Below are positions 13,101 to 23,958 of a stretch of 64,000 nucleotides of DNA, one piece after another. The stretch's first letter is position 1, and every line of letters begins with the position of its first letter. The notes beneath the pieces are model-generated. The model was not told where the DNA came from and did no database searches. It saw nothing but the letters and a program-made list of their open reading frames with translations. The DNA is taken from positions 342,377 through 406,376 of the forward strand of contig CAXAMN010021363.1 of the NCBI GenBank assembly GCA_963970005.1, read 5' to 3'. The position numbers were made by a program, and so were the translations under genes. This DNA is from Durusdinium trenchii (taxonomy: Eukaryota; Sar; Dinophyceae; Suessiales; Symbiodiniaceae).

Positions 13101-15991
13101 TCTACCACAGGAAAGAAGAGCTTTATAGTAAGCCTTGACTTTCAAAGCAAGAATCCACATGGGCGGTGCCATTAAGGTTGCTTGTTGATCTACCCCCCAG
13201 AAACTGCCTCAGAACTGGATCCGCTGCTTTGGATCTGCGCGACGACCGAAACCGCGGGACATTGGATCCGGTTCAGGTGGTCGGCGTGCACGGAGCGCTC
13301 CAATTGGGCGCCAGTCAGGTGGCCGGGACCAGAGCGAAGGAGATTTGGACATCCACAGTTCAGTTTTGAGGACATCAGACATGGATGCTGAAAAGATGGC
13401 GGATGGGAGAGGTGATCGGTTTCTTTGGTCTGGATGTTGAATCAGCAGATCCTGAGCATTTGTGGGTTCTGGAGATGAAACTGACCAAACAGACTTTGTG
13501 AGGGAAAGATGTGTCCTTATGATACCCGGCTGAAGACTAACATGGACCCTGAAAAACGACTGGTGTGTAAAGGCAAACATGTTTTTGTTTCTGCTTTTTT
13601 TTTTCAGGGTGCCATTCTCAGGGTCCATGTTAGTTTTCGGGAGTGTACGTTCTGTTTGATGATAGAGTCATGTCAGTGTTGCTGAGTTTATATGAATTGT
13701 CCCCGGAATTCAAATCATTTCGGTATGGACTGCAGGCAAGGTTTGCCACCCTGCGACGATGGGAACGTGTCCTTTCGAAATGATGCCTTGTGTCAAGCGA
13801 ACAGATATGGCAACTGTTCGATGAACCCTGTGGTGATTTGAACTTGACTCCTACGCTCCCGTGCTCGATAAGCGAAAGGGCAGTCAATTCGCAAAACACC
13901 GGGACAGTCTACACTGGAGAACAATGGGGACCGCAGATCTACTCCCTTTGGGGAGTTGTTTTTGTTGCTACCAGCTGGCTGCTAGCTTGCGGTTTAAAAA
14001 TTCGGTCCAAAGGATCATGTAGGAGAATGTATATTGGTGCCCTGCCATCTATGTGGCTGGACTTCTGGGGCACCTTCAACGTTTACATCACTTGACAGTT
14101 GTTGCGAAGCTGCATCTTCAACAAACTGCCACCGGATGCTTTATTTGGTTTCTCACGTGTTGGTTGAAGGAAAATTTTCTTGTTGAGGGTACGGGGAAGG
14201 ACAACCCTCGGCTCCACAACGGCAGCTGAATTGAAGATGTTTAGCCTTGCTTGTTTGTCAGGTGGGACTCTACAAGGCACAACGCCTAGCGCAAGGTTCG
14301 GGGCCTTGTGCCTTGCGGGTGGGGATGGAAAGCTTCACCCAAATAGATTGTGCACATCCAATTTCTCATGTTTCGATGCACGTCCCCATTGGGGATGACG
14401 AGCGTTTGTCCAACTGAAACTGATTTGTGGTTTCCACAAGGGGATGGCCCATGGCCTTGAGAATCCGATGATTCAGGATGGCCTGAAGCCTTTGTCTTTG
14501 CGTGTCCATTTACCTGATTGTTTTGTGACCATTTGTTTGTGTGAATAGTACGGTTGATCTCACCCGCGCATGGCAGTCAACGCACTACCTTTCGTTTGTC
14601 GAAAGCATGTTTGGCCATGCCAAAAGCCTTTTGTCATTAGATGTTCTATCATATTTCTCTCTTGGTGGTTTGGAACTAGATTAACTAGATCAATCACCTA
14701 CCTTAGAGTGAAGATGAGTCAAGTATTCTTCCACCCAACTTCGTTCCTGGCTCCGCTCTCGTCGCGATCAGGATCCCATATCAAGGTGACCACCAAGGCC
14801 AGGGCCGTTGGGATGGTTTCGCCCTTCGTGATTCCAAAAACACCGACACCAGCACGAGGTCGGCAACATCCATCAAGCCTTAATGTGGAGGATATGTGAA
14901 ATGTTGCAGCTCTTGTAAAGAAGATTTCTTAGGCAGGTGAAGTTATGTCATGTCAGAATGTTCCAGAAGGATTCAAGAAGCTTTCTGACTAAGCCGGGAT
15001 TGTCATGAATGTTCTACGATTCATTGTCTTCTTCTTGAAGTTGCGTCCTGTCAGGTTGCTTTGCCCACAGAGGTGGATGGAGAGCCCAGCTGGTTTGCCA
15101 AGGCAGGTTCGTGGACTCGACTGGACGAAGACTGAAGACCAGTTTGATGAGACCGCGACCTGCACCGATCTACGCACTCTTGAGCAAACTGACCCGCACT
15201 GACCTACAATCCAATCTTTGATGTGACACGAATAGATGTGACTTGACAACATGAGTTCCTTTGGTCACTGACAGGATGGTGTCATTGAGATCAGCCACAG
15301 GGGCCAGGCCAGGCGCAGCACCCACATCAAATGTGGACGAACGTGTGTAGCATTGTCTCCGTGTTTTGTGGGGGGTGGGCGAAATCTTGTTTTCAAGGAG
15401 GGATCATGATCAAAACACGGAGATTCATAGCGGATCATGATCAAAACACGGAGATTCATAGCAAAGACTGTGGTTCAGATGAGCTCGGACAATTCATTCA
15501 TCGAAACATATCGAGACATTGTTTGGTGGCGCGTGTGATGTGTGTGTGTGTGTAGGATGCCAAGCCGCCCAGCTCACACCAAACTATCAAAGCAAATCTG
15601 GCCATTGACTTGAACAGTTCTTGCCTCCATAGACGCGGAAGCGTCCAATCTTGTACAGGCACCGGATGTCAGAGCGTCCAATCCAAAACCCTCCTGATGC
15701 CATTTGCCAAGCGTGAGCGCGAAATCCAGCGTGAGGCCTTTATGCTGGTGAACAGTAAGGAGACCTCGCATGCAGTGGCGACTGATGTGGTGGACTGGGC
15801 CTTGCATCACAAAATCATCAACTTGGAGCAAAGGCCCACAGAATCCACACGAGGGTGCAGAGGGTGGTGCTTGGGGAAGAGTGGTCTAGAGTCTAGATGG
15901 TTTCTACTATTGGAAAATAATGTCCTTCTTTTCACAGGATCTCAGCAACAGCGTCCTCCACGACATAGACAGAACTGTTCGCATCCAATAA
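4195..15991 (+). CDS. Diacylglycerol kinase, about 15 short exons (5' end not found)
   Basis: Phosphorylates diacylglycerol to phosphatidic acid, ending DAG signalling at membranes. Exons read: 4195-4304 (ends YRILV), 4550-4584 (CGGDGTVGW, ATP-binding signature), ~5129-5229 (LPLGTGNDLAR), 5987-6078 (GGGYTG, LLDRW), 7260-7344 (MSNYFGIG), 8104-8161 (GVDAAVALDFH), from 8775 (SRLVNKLWYF), 9280-~9326 (weak), 10648-10708 (ILNIPSFGGG), from 11067 (SDLWG), 13277-~13331 (VVGVHGALQLG), 14772-14797, 15055-15106 (VDGEP), 15659-15833, 15938-15991. Both the DGK catalytic and accessory domains are represented in the right order. Phases agree at most junctions, with GC donors and AG|G acceptors. The upstream NPKSGG-type segment and any C1 domains were not found, so the gene is incomplete or its 5' exons are hidden. 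The last exon can be read in two frames (stop TAG about 15965 or TAA at 15989). DGK identity is secure; exact ends of exons 3, 7, 8, 10 and 11 are not. Confidence 0.85.
7120..7205. repeat. CTACTAG-family dispersed repeat, locus 1
   Basis: Units such as ACTAGGAGCGATCGGACGCT, AGTAGCTCCTGGCCTTACT and AACAAGAAGCTACTAGG lie just upstream of a DGK exon. The same vocabulary recurs at 7.93-8.09, 11.45-11.55, 60.59-60.69 and 63.94-64.00 kb. Confidence 0.75.
7901..8112. repeat. Hairpin insertion flanked by 23-bp direct repeats at a DGK splice acceptor
   Basis: A 23-bp sequence starting CACGGATCGTCCAGGTGT occurs at 7901-7923 and again at 8090-8112. The second copy supplies the real acceptor CCAG|G and the first bases of the DGK exon at 8104; the first copy is a decoy acceptor. 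Between them is a hairpin: 35-nt arms 7941-7975 and 8002-8036 (one mismatch) around an AT-rich loop of about 26 nt. The arms are made of the CTACTAG-family vocabulary (CTTACTAGTAGTAACAAGAA). Confidence 0.85.
11450..11545. repeat. CTACTAG-family dispersed repeat, locus 3
   Basis: TACTAGGAGCAAATAGCTAC, CTACTAGTTACTAGTAGCTC and CTCCTGGCATCACTACTAG occur here, in an inferred DGK intron. It is the same family as the loci at 7.1, 7.9, 60.6 and 63.9 kb. Confidence 0.7.
13537..13633. repeat. 16-bp perfect inverted repeat with 65-nt spacer
   Basis: CTAACATGGACCCTGA at 13537-13552 is matched by its exact reverse complement at 13618-13633. The spacer holds a T-rich tract followed by CAGG. The element lies in an inferred DGK intron. 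Confidence 0.85.
15401..15462. repeat. Exact 31-bp tandem duplication
   Basis: Two adjacent identical 31-nt copies (15401-15431 and 15432-15462) begin GGATCATGATCAAAACACGG and lie in the intron between the DGK exons at 15.06 and 15.66 kb. Perfect identity suggests a recent event. Confidence 0.95.
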
Positions 15992-15999
15992 TAGAAACT

Positions 16000-18900
16000 G
16001 ATGAGTCGACCAAAAGACCACGCCTTCCGGACGCAAGGCACCGGATGCTCAAGGAGATTGCACAGAGGGCCGGGGCGCGACACTTGGAAAGAAAGCCGTC
16101 GACGTGGACGCTGCAAGTTGTTGTGTTTGTCGAGTCAAATGGGATGTTCGGTTGTGGGACTGTGTCATTCTAACTCTTATACGTTTGGTCGGGCTTAGGA
16201 CTCGGGGGAGGCATTGGATTTTCACACCTTTCGCTGGACCGTTTCGCTCGACGCCCCTCGATCCAACGCGACATCAGGAAAGCCCAATTCCTGGACTCGC
16301 TTGTCTCCTCCCGACTGAGAACTCCGCACGGGCTGACCAGCTGTGCTGTGAGACCCAAAAGAACGCTGTGTGACGCTGCTGTGATGGTCTTGCCCAGGGT
16401 ATAAACGTGGTCTTGGCAGGAAACAGAAGGTTGATTGATTTGTTGGATTCATAGTCACAGTCGGTTCCATTTTGACCCAGAAGGTAGGACATTGGGATCT
16501 TGTTTGGAATTGCCTGGGCTGTGGAGGACTGCAAGGTGCCCAACATGGAAGCTGTGTGGCTTGTTACATGAATCGAAACGGAAAGAACCCAGGTTTTTCA
16601 TGCAACTGGACGGTGGCAACCTAGACTGCCATTGGAGACTTGTTCTAATAGCAAAGGGCCGGCGTCAACTTGTAGTGTATCCGAAAGGAAAATGGACTTG
16701 ATTCTCTCAGGCTTCTTCCCGTGCAGCATGTTGACCAACAGCAAATTTCTGGCAGCGCGGTCCGTGTCCACCAAGGACACCGTGAGCCCGGAGGAGGCTG
16801 TTTCAACCCTCTCGGTGTGATGGCTCAGACCCACGAGACACGGCTTCGGATCAGGGTGCTTCGCTGGTGGTGCGCCCCGGACCTTCGACCAAAGGCTGGC
16901 TGCAAACCAAAGGTCACGATCCACAGCCAGAAACTCATGATGTTCGAAAGGCAATTCATATTGATTGTAGTTCATTGTGTGTATATATATATATCCCCTT
17001 TAGAATCTCCACTACAGAATGGATGGCCATGTGGCCAGTATAAATCTGGATTTTAGCTAATTTTGAGGGTACCTGGGAGGGGATGGGGCCGTTTTATTTG
17101 TAGACCTGTTATGGTTAATGCCCCGGGAATGTATACATAGAGTCTCGGCCACCGGCATTTTGTACCAGAAAATTATGTCACTTGTTCGAAGCACCCCGGG
17201 GGGTAGGCCAGTTATTTTGTAACGAGGCCACTTGAGTAAAAAAACATGTTGTAGTAATTTGATTTTGGTAGCATCATGTGAGATTTTGGAAAACTGATTG
17301 GACATGGTTAGAGGGCGCAAAATGAGATCAAAGATTGTTAAATAGAATGACGGTGCCCATCCTTTGGTTGTCAATTTTGGCATTCACCAGTGAGTGCACT
17401 ACAAAATGCAAAACCAGGGTTTATAGTCTACCAATTTTGGAAAGCCTTAGGTTTGACCCTCCATTTTGCAGTGCACTTTCCCCTTTCTCTTTCGATGATC
17501 CTTTTTTCTTCAGCCATTGCATTCTATAGTGAGTGTTCTCGGGCTCGTTGCATTTTATATTGCCAAACTCTGCCCGGCCCCCCGCAAATCATTGCTACAA
17601 AATGGAATTCCATCGTCTCCATGGGTATTTGAAGGGGGATGTATATATATATATATATACAGATCATCAGTCTACTGGTCTACAAGCTTGTGGCCACATC
17701 CGTGGACCACTAGCCGCGGCCAAATCATGTGCCACACAGTGGACTTCTCCAAGCCTTCTCCGGCCCACACAGCATCCGATTGACCCCAAGGCGCGGTACC
17801 GATCCAAGCGGGATGTGAAAGCGGGTCTCGAGGCAATCAGCACTCATGGGATTCATGGGGTGTGGAGGGTATCTCCAACTGGCGGAGATGGCGGGGCAAT
17901 GTCCAAAAGAAATACAACTTTCAAAATTGGACATCAATAAATTACTTGTGGAATATGTTGTTTCGCGCGCTTCTATCCGTGCCATCAATCCAAATCTGCC
18001 CTGCAAGTGCACCGAAATGTGTGGAAACGCAAGCGGGAAACTGTGTAGAGGCCAAGGTGTTGTTTGGATTTCTTCCCTAGTTGGATGGTGACTCCACTGG
18101 CTGCATGTCCCCACAACCAGTCTCCTTGGGAGATCAGGGCCTAACTTGGGTCCTCAAGTTGCCAAGGCTAGTGACCAGTGATAAGTAGAAACATGTTGTA
18201 GATCATCCAGGGGCCAATCTTCTGGGTTTATGTATAGCTATTAAAGCATTTGCCGTCTTTGCACAATGTTGGTTGTTGTCTCTGCACATTTCCTATGATG
18301 GAGTTTCAAGCTTGTGTTCAAACCGGTGCAATCCCATCTATGAAGATCTATGATGAAGACCATCTACGAGAATCAGCTGACATCTATTGAAAGGGTTGCG
18401 GCTTGCGTCTCCAATTATCAAAACCTGTACAAAACAGTAGTAACATCAGACAGACATTAGCCATAGATGATAACATGACAACATTAGCCACACTTATGTT
18501 CATTGTATCTTTGTACGTTTTGTATCCTTTACCCATCGACTCAGCTCAGCCGGACATCGCAGAACCTCACACGGCGATCGCAGAGGAGGTGGATTGAGGC
18601 AGTCGGGGTGGCAAACACCAAGTGAAACCAGCAGAAAGTGTTTCAACCCTTTGGACTGGACAAGATTTGTTCATAAGTTTGGGATGTGGTGCCTTCAGTG
18701 GAACAGCCTGTTGCAAGTGAACAGCTCCAAGAAGTCTGAGGTGTTTTAATAGACAAGGCCAAAAATGGGCAAAGGACTACGTAGGAACTCCTCCTATCTA
18801 TTCCAAAAAAGCAAACGAGAAACACATCATTGTACATTTGCTGGCCTGTATGGTGTTAAGAACATTGCCAAGGGAGTGGATGCCGAAATATGTGACATTC

Positions 18901-19403
18901 CAGGCTGAAGGGGACTACTGTGGCGACCTCAGTCAGAAAGACTCGTCTTTCTCGCATGGGCATTCACTGGATGAATCCGAATTAAAGGGCTGAAAGTTGC
19001 TGAAGCATTGGATGATGTTCGTCCATTCTAACGGCCAAAGGTACACCTCCTTAAGTCACAGCGTTTTTGAACCTGCATGACTTGCCTTCTTCAGCATGAC
19101 CTGCCTGCAAGGAGAATTACATAGAAATACTCACCGATTGGAACCCTTGGAAATGCAACTTCACAACCCTTGGAACCAGTCTCAGCCACCCATTTCTCAG
19201 TCTCATGGGTCCCAGCCGCCTACGCCCTACGCCGGCATCGAAACCAGTTCTGCTGGGGCGTGGTGCGGTGCATGGTCTCAAGGTGATGACGTCACAGTGG
19301 CCTTTGTCGCTCCAGAAGTGCGTGGCCTCTGGGAAACATTGCAAAACGCAAAACAGTGAAGGTCAGCCTTTTGACCGTTTGACCGTTTTTCATGATGATT
19401 AGA

Positions 19404-19437
<34 letters not shown>

Positions 19438-19990
19438 CCGTCTGTCTATCTATCTATCCATCAATCTATCAATCTATCTATCTATCTATTTATTCATGTA
19501 CTTATTTATACATGTATATATCTATACATATACATATACATATATTTGATGATGACACAACCTGACCTGTGTCTCACCTGCACCAACCTTTTCATGTTCT
19601 TTGATGGGTTCGTGACAGTGAAGTGTGCTTCTTCCAGTTCGCCCTCCCGTCTCCTCCAGTCGTTGCGCACCTCACACATGGACAGGCACGCGTTTCTTTT
19701 CAATCAGACAGCTAAAAGCCAACTCAACGACTCCAACTCAAGTGTACATATCCCATGTGTAAACACCATGTTCCCATCTCACCCCATTTTCCATGATTCC
19801 CGTAGAGACACCTTTCAATCCTCTTCTGACTTCTCATGAGCTTCCAAGGCCGGGCAACAGGAGGCTGGTGTTGGGAGCAAGGGAGTTTTGCTGTTGAGTG
19901 GGGGGGCATGCATTTTCCTGGTCATTGAACACAACAGGAATCGCTCGTAGGATCACAAAGAAATCATCAAATATTTACTGTAACAACATT
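16000..19990. other. Long stretch without a recognisable gene
   Basis: After the DGK terminal exon I find no protein-family motif and no phase-consistent exon pair on either strand. It holds a short TA run at about 17641-17660, a TCTG/TCTA microsatellite at 19.4 kb and otherwise unremarkable unique sequence. It forms the left shoulder of the convergent boundary between the + and - gene blocks. Confidence 0.5.
19405..19493. repeat. TCTG/TCTA tetranucleotide microsatellite
   Basis: TCTG units pass into TCCG, TCTA and TCAA variants over about 90 bp, followed by A/T-rich TATATA-like sequence to about 19545. Confidence 0.95.
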
Positions 19991-20984
19991 TTGTAGATAT
20001 GGATTCAATTGTGCGCGACAATTGCTACTTAGATTATTCTTTCAATATATTCGGGCGATATCTTCTAATTCAGGAATAGCTAAATTGAAATATCCTTTTC
20101 CACATTTTCTGCTCCATTCTGATCCCACAACGATAATATGATTCCGACCGACGCAATCCCAATATATCCCAATTCATCGATTCCAAAACCAATCGTGCAT
20201 CAAAGAGGCCAAAGACATGGACAAATAATGATCATCCTAATTTCAAAGGATAGAAAAACATATATAATGATAATTATAAATGTTATATAATATAATGAAT
20301 ATATATATATATAATTTGAATATTTAAAAATTGTATTATAGATTATATTTATATAATGTTTGTTTTATTAAATTAGTTTATTTATAATATAATAATTATT
20401 TATATATATTTTTTTTATGAAATTGTTTTTTTTTCGAAGATAAAGAATTATCGTCTATTATTTAAATATTTCTTTTTGTAAGGAGCTAATTTTACTAATG
20501 ATTAGCATTAGGGATCGAGCTAAATGTAAGATTATATTTGTTGGTTATTTGGAGTGGAGAAAATCGGTAGTAGGATTTTAATATGGATTTTGATATAGAT
20601 TAGGAAATTAATTAATTTGAAGATATATTTAGATGAGAAAATAATAATATATGGTGATTATCGATATTAATGATATATTAGATCTTGAAAATAATATAAT
20701 TTTTGATTAGGATATCGAAGCAAAATAGATGCAAATATATCGATTTGATTAAGGCATATTTATTATTTATAAATAGGATTTATTAAGGAAATTTCTCTTT
20801 TATTTGTTGCAGTGGAAAATCATGTTTCTCGATTTTTATCTTTGGATACGGGATTAGGAGGCTATTGTTTTGTCTCTCTCTTTTTCTACATATTCTTCGC
20901 GGTTGTTTTTGAGATGTAGCAAGTTAAGAGTTCTGGTGGTTTTCGGTGGCTAATGCTAATTGACAACATTTTGTATTATCGAAA

Positions 20985-21330
20985 AATATTGGAGAAATAT
21001 TTTTCTTGGGACAATTGCGTCTTTGAAGAATTTAGGTGTGCAGATAACGTTGTTTTAATTGCTAATATCCTAGAACACTTGGCTATGAAAGCGCGGAAAT
21101 TTCAGCCTTATTTATCGATTTGGGCGTGACTCTTTCCGTTGCTAAGATCCGGATATTGATTATTTTTCCTCTGGACCCCTAACCCTATTCCTATGTCTGA
21201 GGACAATTTGACGATTGAGATCTAATTTATCTCTATCTTCGATTACCTAGGTGGTCTAATTATAAACGATGGATCTTCCCAATAGATTTGACCCCACGGA
21301 AAATTGCCCAGAAACAAAAGGCCCCGGGTT
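20985..21330 (+). pseudogene. Reverse-transcriptase remnant (LINE type)
   Basis: In broken frames the stretch reads FRCADNVVLIAN, which corresponds to the YADD box of reverse transcriptase with decayed catalytic residues (CADN). It is followed by LGVTLSVAKIRILI, matching the GL-x-KTK motif, then FDYLGGLIINDGSS, matching the F-x-YLG-x(n)-DG block downstream of the RT palm in non-LTR elements. Several stops and at least one frame change separate these pieces, so it is dead. Order and spacing fit a LINE, not an LTR element. The YLG block recurs in the second tandem copy at about 22.70-22.74 kb. Confidence 0.6.
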
Positions 21331-21457
21331 GGTATGGCCCGTCAAACGGCTGCTCAGTTGGCCCAGGTGACCATGCTAATCGAAAGAGTTCGCACGAAAT
21401 GTTGGAAACCTACTAGTACGGCCAGGAGCCAAAATACGGAGGGAGCTCTTTTCTGTT

Positions 21458-21811
21458 GTGATATACCTGGGTGCTCGGGCATATACAATACGACATGGAT
21501 TTTCTCATCATCATAAATATTTGTTTCACCCTAAGGGGATTTTTCGTGCTTGTGGTTTTGATTGTCCGCATTGCCCTTGTGGATTGGACGCGAAAATGCT
21601 CTTATGGGACATTTATCTTATGAGCACGGCAATTGCCCGGCGCCCTATGCGTGTCCAATTTGTACCGGGGTTTGGCCTGGTCGTTGATCATCCCATTGTC
21701 CAAGTTTATTTATCATATCGTTGTCCTTTATGTGAGCTTGAGCCTGATGATCCTGCCTTATTTCATTCGGAATTCCATTTTCGTTATCATTTCTTTCGCA
21801 TGCATACCTAA
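21458..21811 (+). CDS. Cys/His-rich ORF of the LINE-like element, copy 1
   Basis: An open frame of 117 codons in which CGFDCPHCPCG and CPLCELEPDD are followed by a His cluster (HSEFHFRYHFFRMH), resembling the zinc-knuckle or C2H2-like fingers often found near the 3' end of LINE ORF2. It lies just downstream of the RT trace in the same orientation. In copy 2 the equivalent frame (from 22881) is broken after about 88 codons by a small deletion. Its start is not real evidence of translation; the frame may be one block of a longer decayed polyprotein. Confidence 0.4.
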   Translation: MIYLGARAYTIRHGFSHHHKYLFHPKGIFRACGFDCPHCPCGLDAKMLLWDIYLMSTAIARRPMRVQFVPGFGLVVDHPIVQVYLSYRCPLCELEPDDPALFHSEFHFRYHFFRMHT

Positions 21812-21952
21812 CTTGATGTGCTGCTTTTTAGCTTAATTGCCCGTATGCTGTATTCTGCCTGCTTTTCATTGGTTGCTCCGGTGGATGACATTGGCCGCCT
21901 GGTCACCACCACAACCAAGGTCATTGGCAAAGATCGTAATTCTCGATAGATT

Positions 21953-22498
21953 ATGTTGTTTTGCCAAGGCACTCTCCGGACCACCGTTGTTGATTGCGTT
22001 GCTCAGTGGAATATTGGTGCCCAGGCGGCCAGGGAGCGCAAGACCTCTAAGCTGTCATCGGTTGCCCCTTCGCAAGTGGTTCTCCCTCTCAAGGTCCAGC
22101 TGTACAATCTTATGATCGACCAATCGGAAGAGGAGGGATTGCAAGGTGAGGTATTGGCCAATCTACGGGCTTCTCCACGTATTGCTGTTGAGGCTGTCTT
22201 CCATGACCAACCACCGGAGGACCCTGCAAACCGTGGATCCTTAATGGACGGCTTGCGTGTCCGTGCCTTGCTATCCCGGCCTGAAGTTGCCATTGTGTGC
22301 GCCAAAGGTTTGTCCGGCTTTTCCATGTTGGGTATCGGAGTTGCGAGGTTCTTCCCTGGACCGGCTCTTCGCGATGTTCTTCGTGGCTCAAATTATGAGG
22401 AATTGATGAATTCGATCAGGAAAGATAAGGGGAAATGGAGTGCAGAACGCCGTGGCTCCGCGCTCGCTCGCGACGATGGCCGTAAACCCAAAAAATGA
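21953..22498 (+). CDS. C-terminal ORF of the LINE-like element, copy 1, unknown domain
   Basis: 181 codons, open to a TGA at 22496. It has no domain I recognise. The product is mixed alpha-type and highly charged at the C-terminus (RRGSALARDDGRKPKK), ending in a basic tail that could bind nucleic acid. It is paired with a near-identical frame 1.46 kb downstream. The nucleotide composition is far less AT-rich than the flanks, so the frame is older coding sequence rather than chance. The start codon is uncertain. Confidence 0.45.
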   Translation: MLFCQGTLRTTVVDCVAQWNIGAQAARERKTSKLSSVAPSQVVLPLKVQLYNLMIDQSEEEGLQGEVLANLRASPRIAVEAVFHDQPPEDPANRGSLMDGLRVRALLSRPEVAIVCAKGLSGFSMLGIGVARFFPGPALRDVLRGSNYEELMNSIRKDKGKWSAERRGSALARDDGRKPKK

Positions 22499-23415
22499 GC
22501 TGCAACTCCTTGGCTTTACCAGATCGGTGACATATCGATAATTGATTTGGTGGCGGCACCGTCCGCTACCTGATTTTCCGTCGGTATCGTCCGGCGGTTG
22601 AGAACGGCTCGGTACTGTCGGGCCGTACGCCCTCTGGACCCCTAACCCCATTCCTACGTCTGAGGACAATTTGACGATTGAGATCCAATTTATCTCTATC
22701 TTCGACTACCTAGGTGTTCTTATTGTAAACGATGGATCTTCCCAATAGACCTGACCCCACGGAAAATTGCCCAGAAACAAAAGGCCCCGGGTTAGTATGT
22801 GGCCCGTCAAACGGCTGCTCAGTTGGCCCAGGTGACCATGCCAATCGAAAGAATTCGCGCGAAATGTTGGAAACCTACTAGTGCGGCCAGGAGCCAAAAT
22901 ACGGAGGGAGTTCTTTTCTGTTGTGATATACCTGGGTGCTCGGGCATACACAACACGACATGGATTTTCTCATCATAAATGTTTGTCTCACCCTAACGGG
23001 ATTTTTCGTGCTTGTGGTTTTGATTGTCCGCATTGCCCTTGTGGATTGTATGCGAAAATGCTCTTATGTGACATTTATCTTATGAGCACGGCAATTGCCC
23101 GGCGCCCTATGCGTGTCCAATTTGTACCGATTTGGCCTGGTCGTTGATCATCCCATTGTCCAAATTGATTTATCATATCGTTGTCCTTTATGTGAGCTTG
23201 AGCCTGGTGACCCTACTTTATTTCATTCGCAATTCCATTTTCGTTATCATTTCTTTCGTATGCATACCTAATTTGATGTGTTGCTTTTTAGCTTAATTGC
23301 CCGTACGTTGTATTCTGCCTGCTTTTCATTGGTTGCTCCGGTGGATGACATTGGCCGCCTGGTCGCCACCATAACCAAGGGCGTTGGCAAACATCGTAAT
23401 GATCGATAGATTCTG

Positions 23416-23958
23416 TTGTTTTGCCAAGGCACTCTCCGGACCACCGTTGTTGACTGCGTTGCTCAGTGGAATACTGGTGCCCAGGCAGCCAGGGAGCGCA
23501 AGACCTCTAAGCTGTCATCGGTTGCCCCTTCGCAAGTGGTTCTCCCTCTCAAGGTCCAGCTGTACAATCTTATGATCGACCAATCGGAAGAGGAGGGATT
23601 GCAAGGTGAGGTATTGGCCAGTCTACGGGCTTCTCCACGTATTGCTGTTGAGGCTGTCTTCCATGACCAGCCACCGGAGGATCCTGCAAACCGTGGATCC
23701 TTAATGGACGGCTTGCGTGTCCATGCCTTGCTATCCCGGCCTGAAGTTGCCATTGTGTGCGCCAAAGGTTCGTCCGGCTTTTCCATGTTGGGTATCCGAG
23801 TTGCGAGGTTCTTCCCTGGACCGGCTCTTCGCGATGTTCTTCGTGGCTCAAATTATGAGGAATTGATGAATTCGATCAGGAAAGGTAAGGGTAAATGGAG
23901 TGCAGAACGCCGTGGCTCCGCGCTCGCTCGCGACGATGGCCGTAAACCCAAAAAATGA
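23416..23958 (+). CDS. C-terminal ORF of the LINE-like element, copy 2, unknown domain
   Basis: 180 codons, collinear with the frame at 21953-22498, with one residue deleted near the start and about six amino-acid differences (for example N/S, R/H, L/S, G/R and D/G). Both copies stay open, yet most of the differences change the protein. That fits recent duplication followed by relaxed evolution rather than purifying selection. The basic C-terminal tail is unchanged. Confidence 0.45.
   Translation: MFCQGTLRTTVVDCVAQWNTGAQAARERKTSKLSSVAPSQVVLPLKVQLYNLMIDQSEEEGLQGEVLASLRASPRIAVEAVFHDQPPEDPANRGSLMDGLRVHALLSRPEVAIVCAKGSSGFSMLGIRVARFFPGPALRDVLRGSNYEELMNSIRKGKGKWSAERRGSALARDDGRKPKK

Noticed and set aside
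16580-16620. MQLDGG read as the DGK C-terminal MQVDGEP motif
   Set aside because: A better match (VDGEPSW) in the right order and phase was found at 15055-15106; the later one lies beyond the inferred terminal exon.
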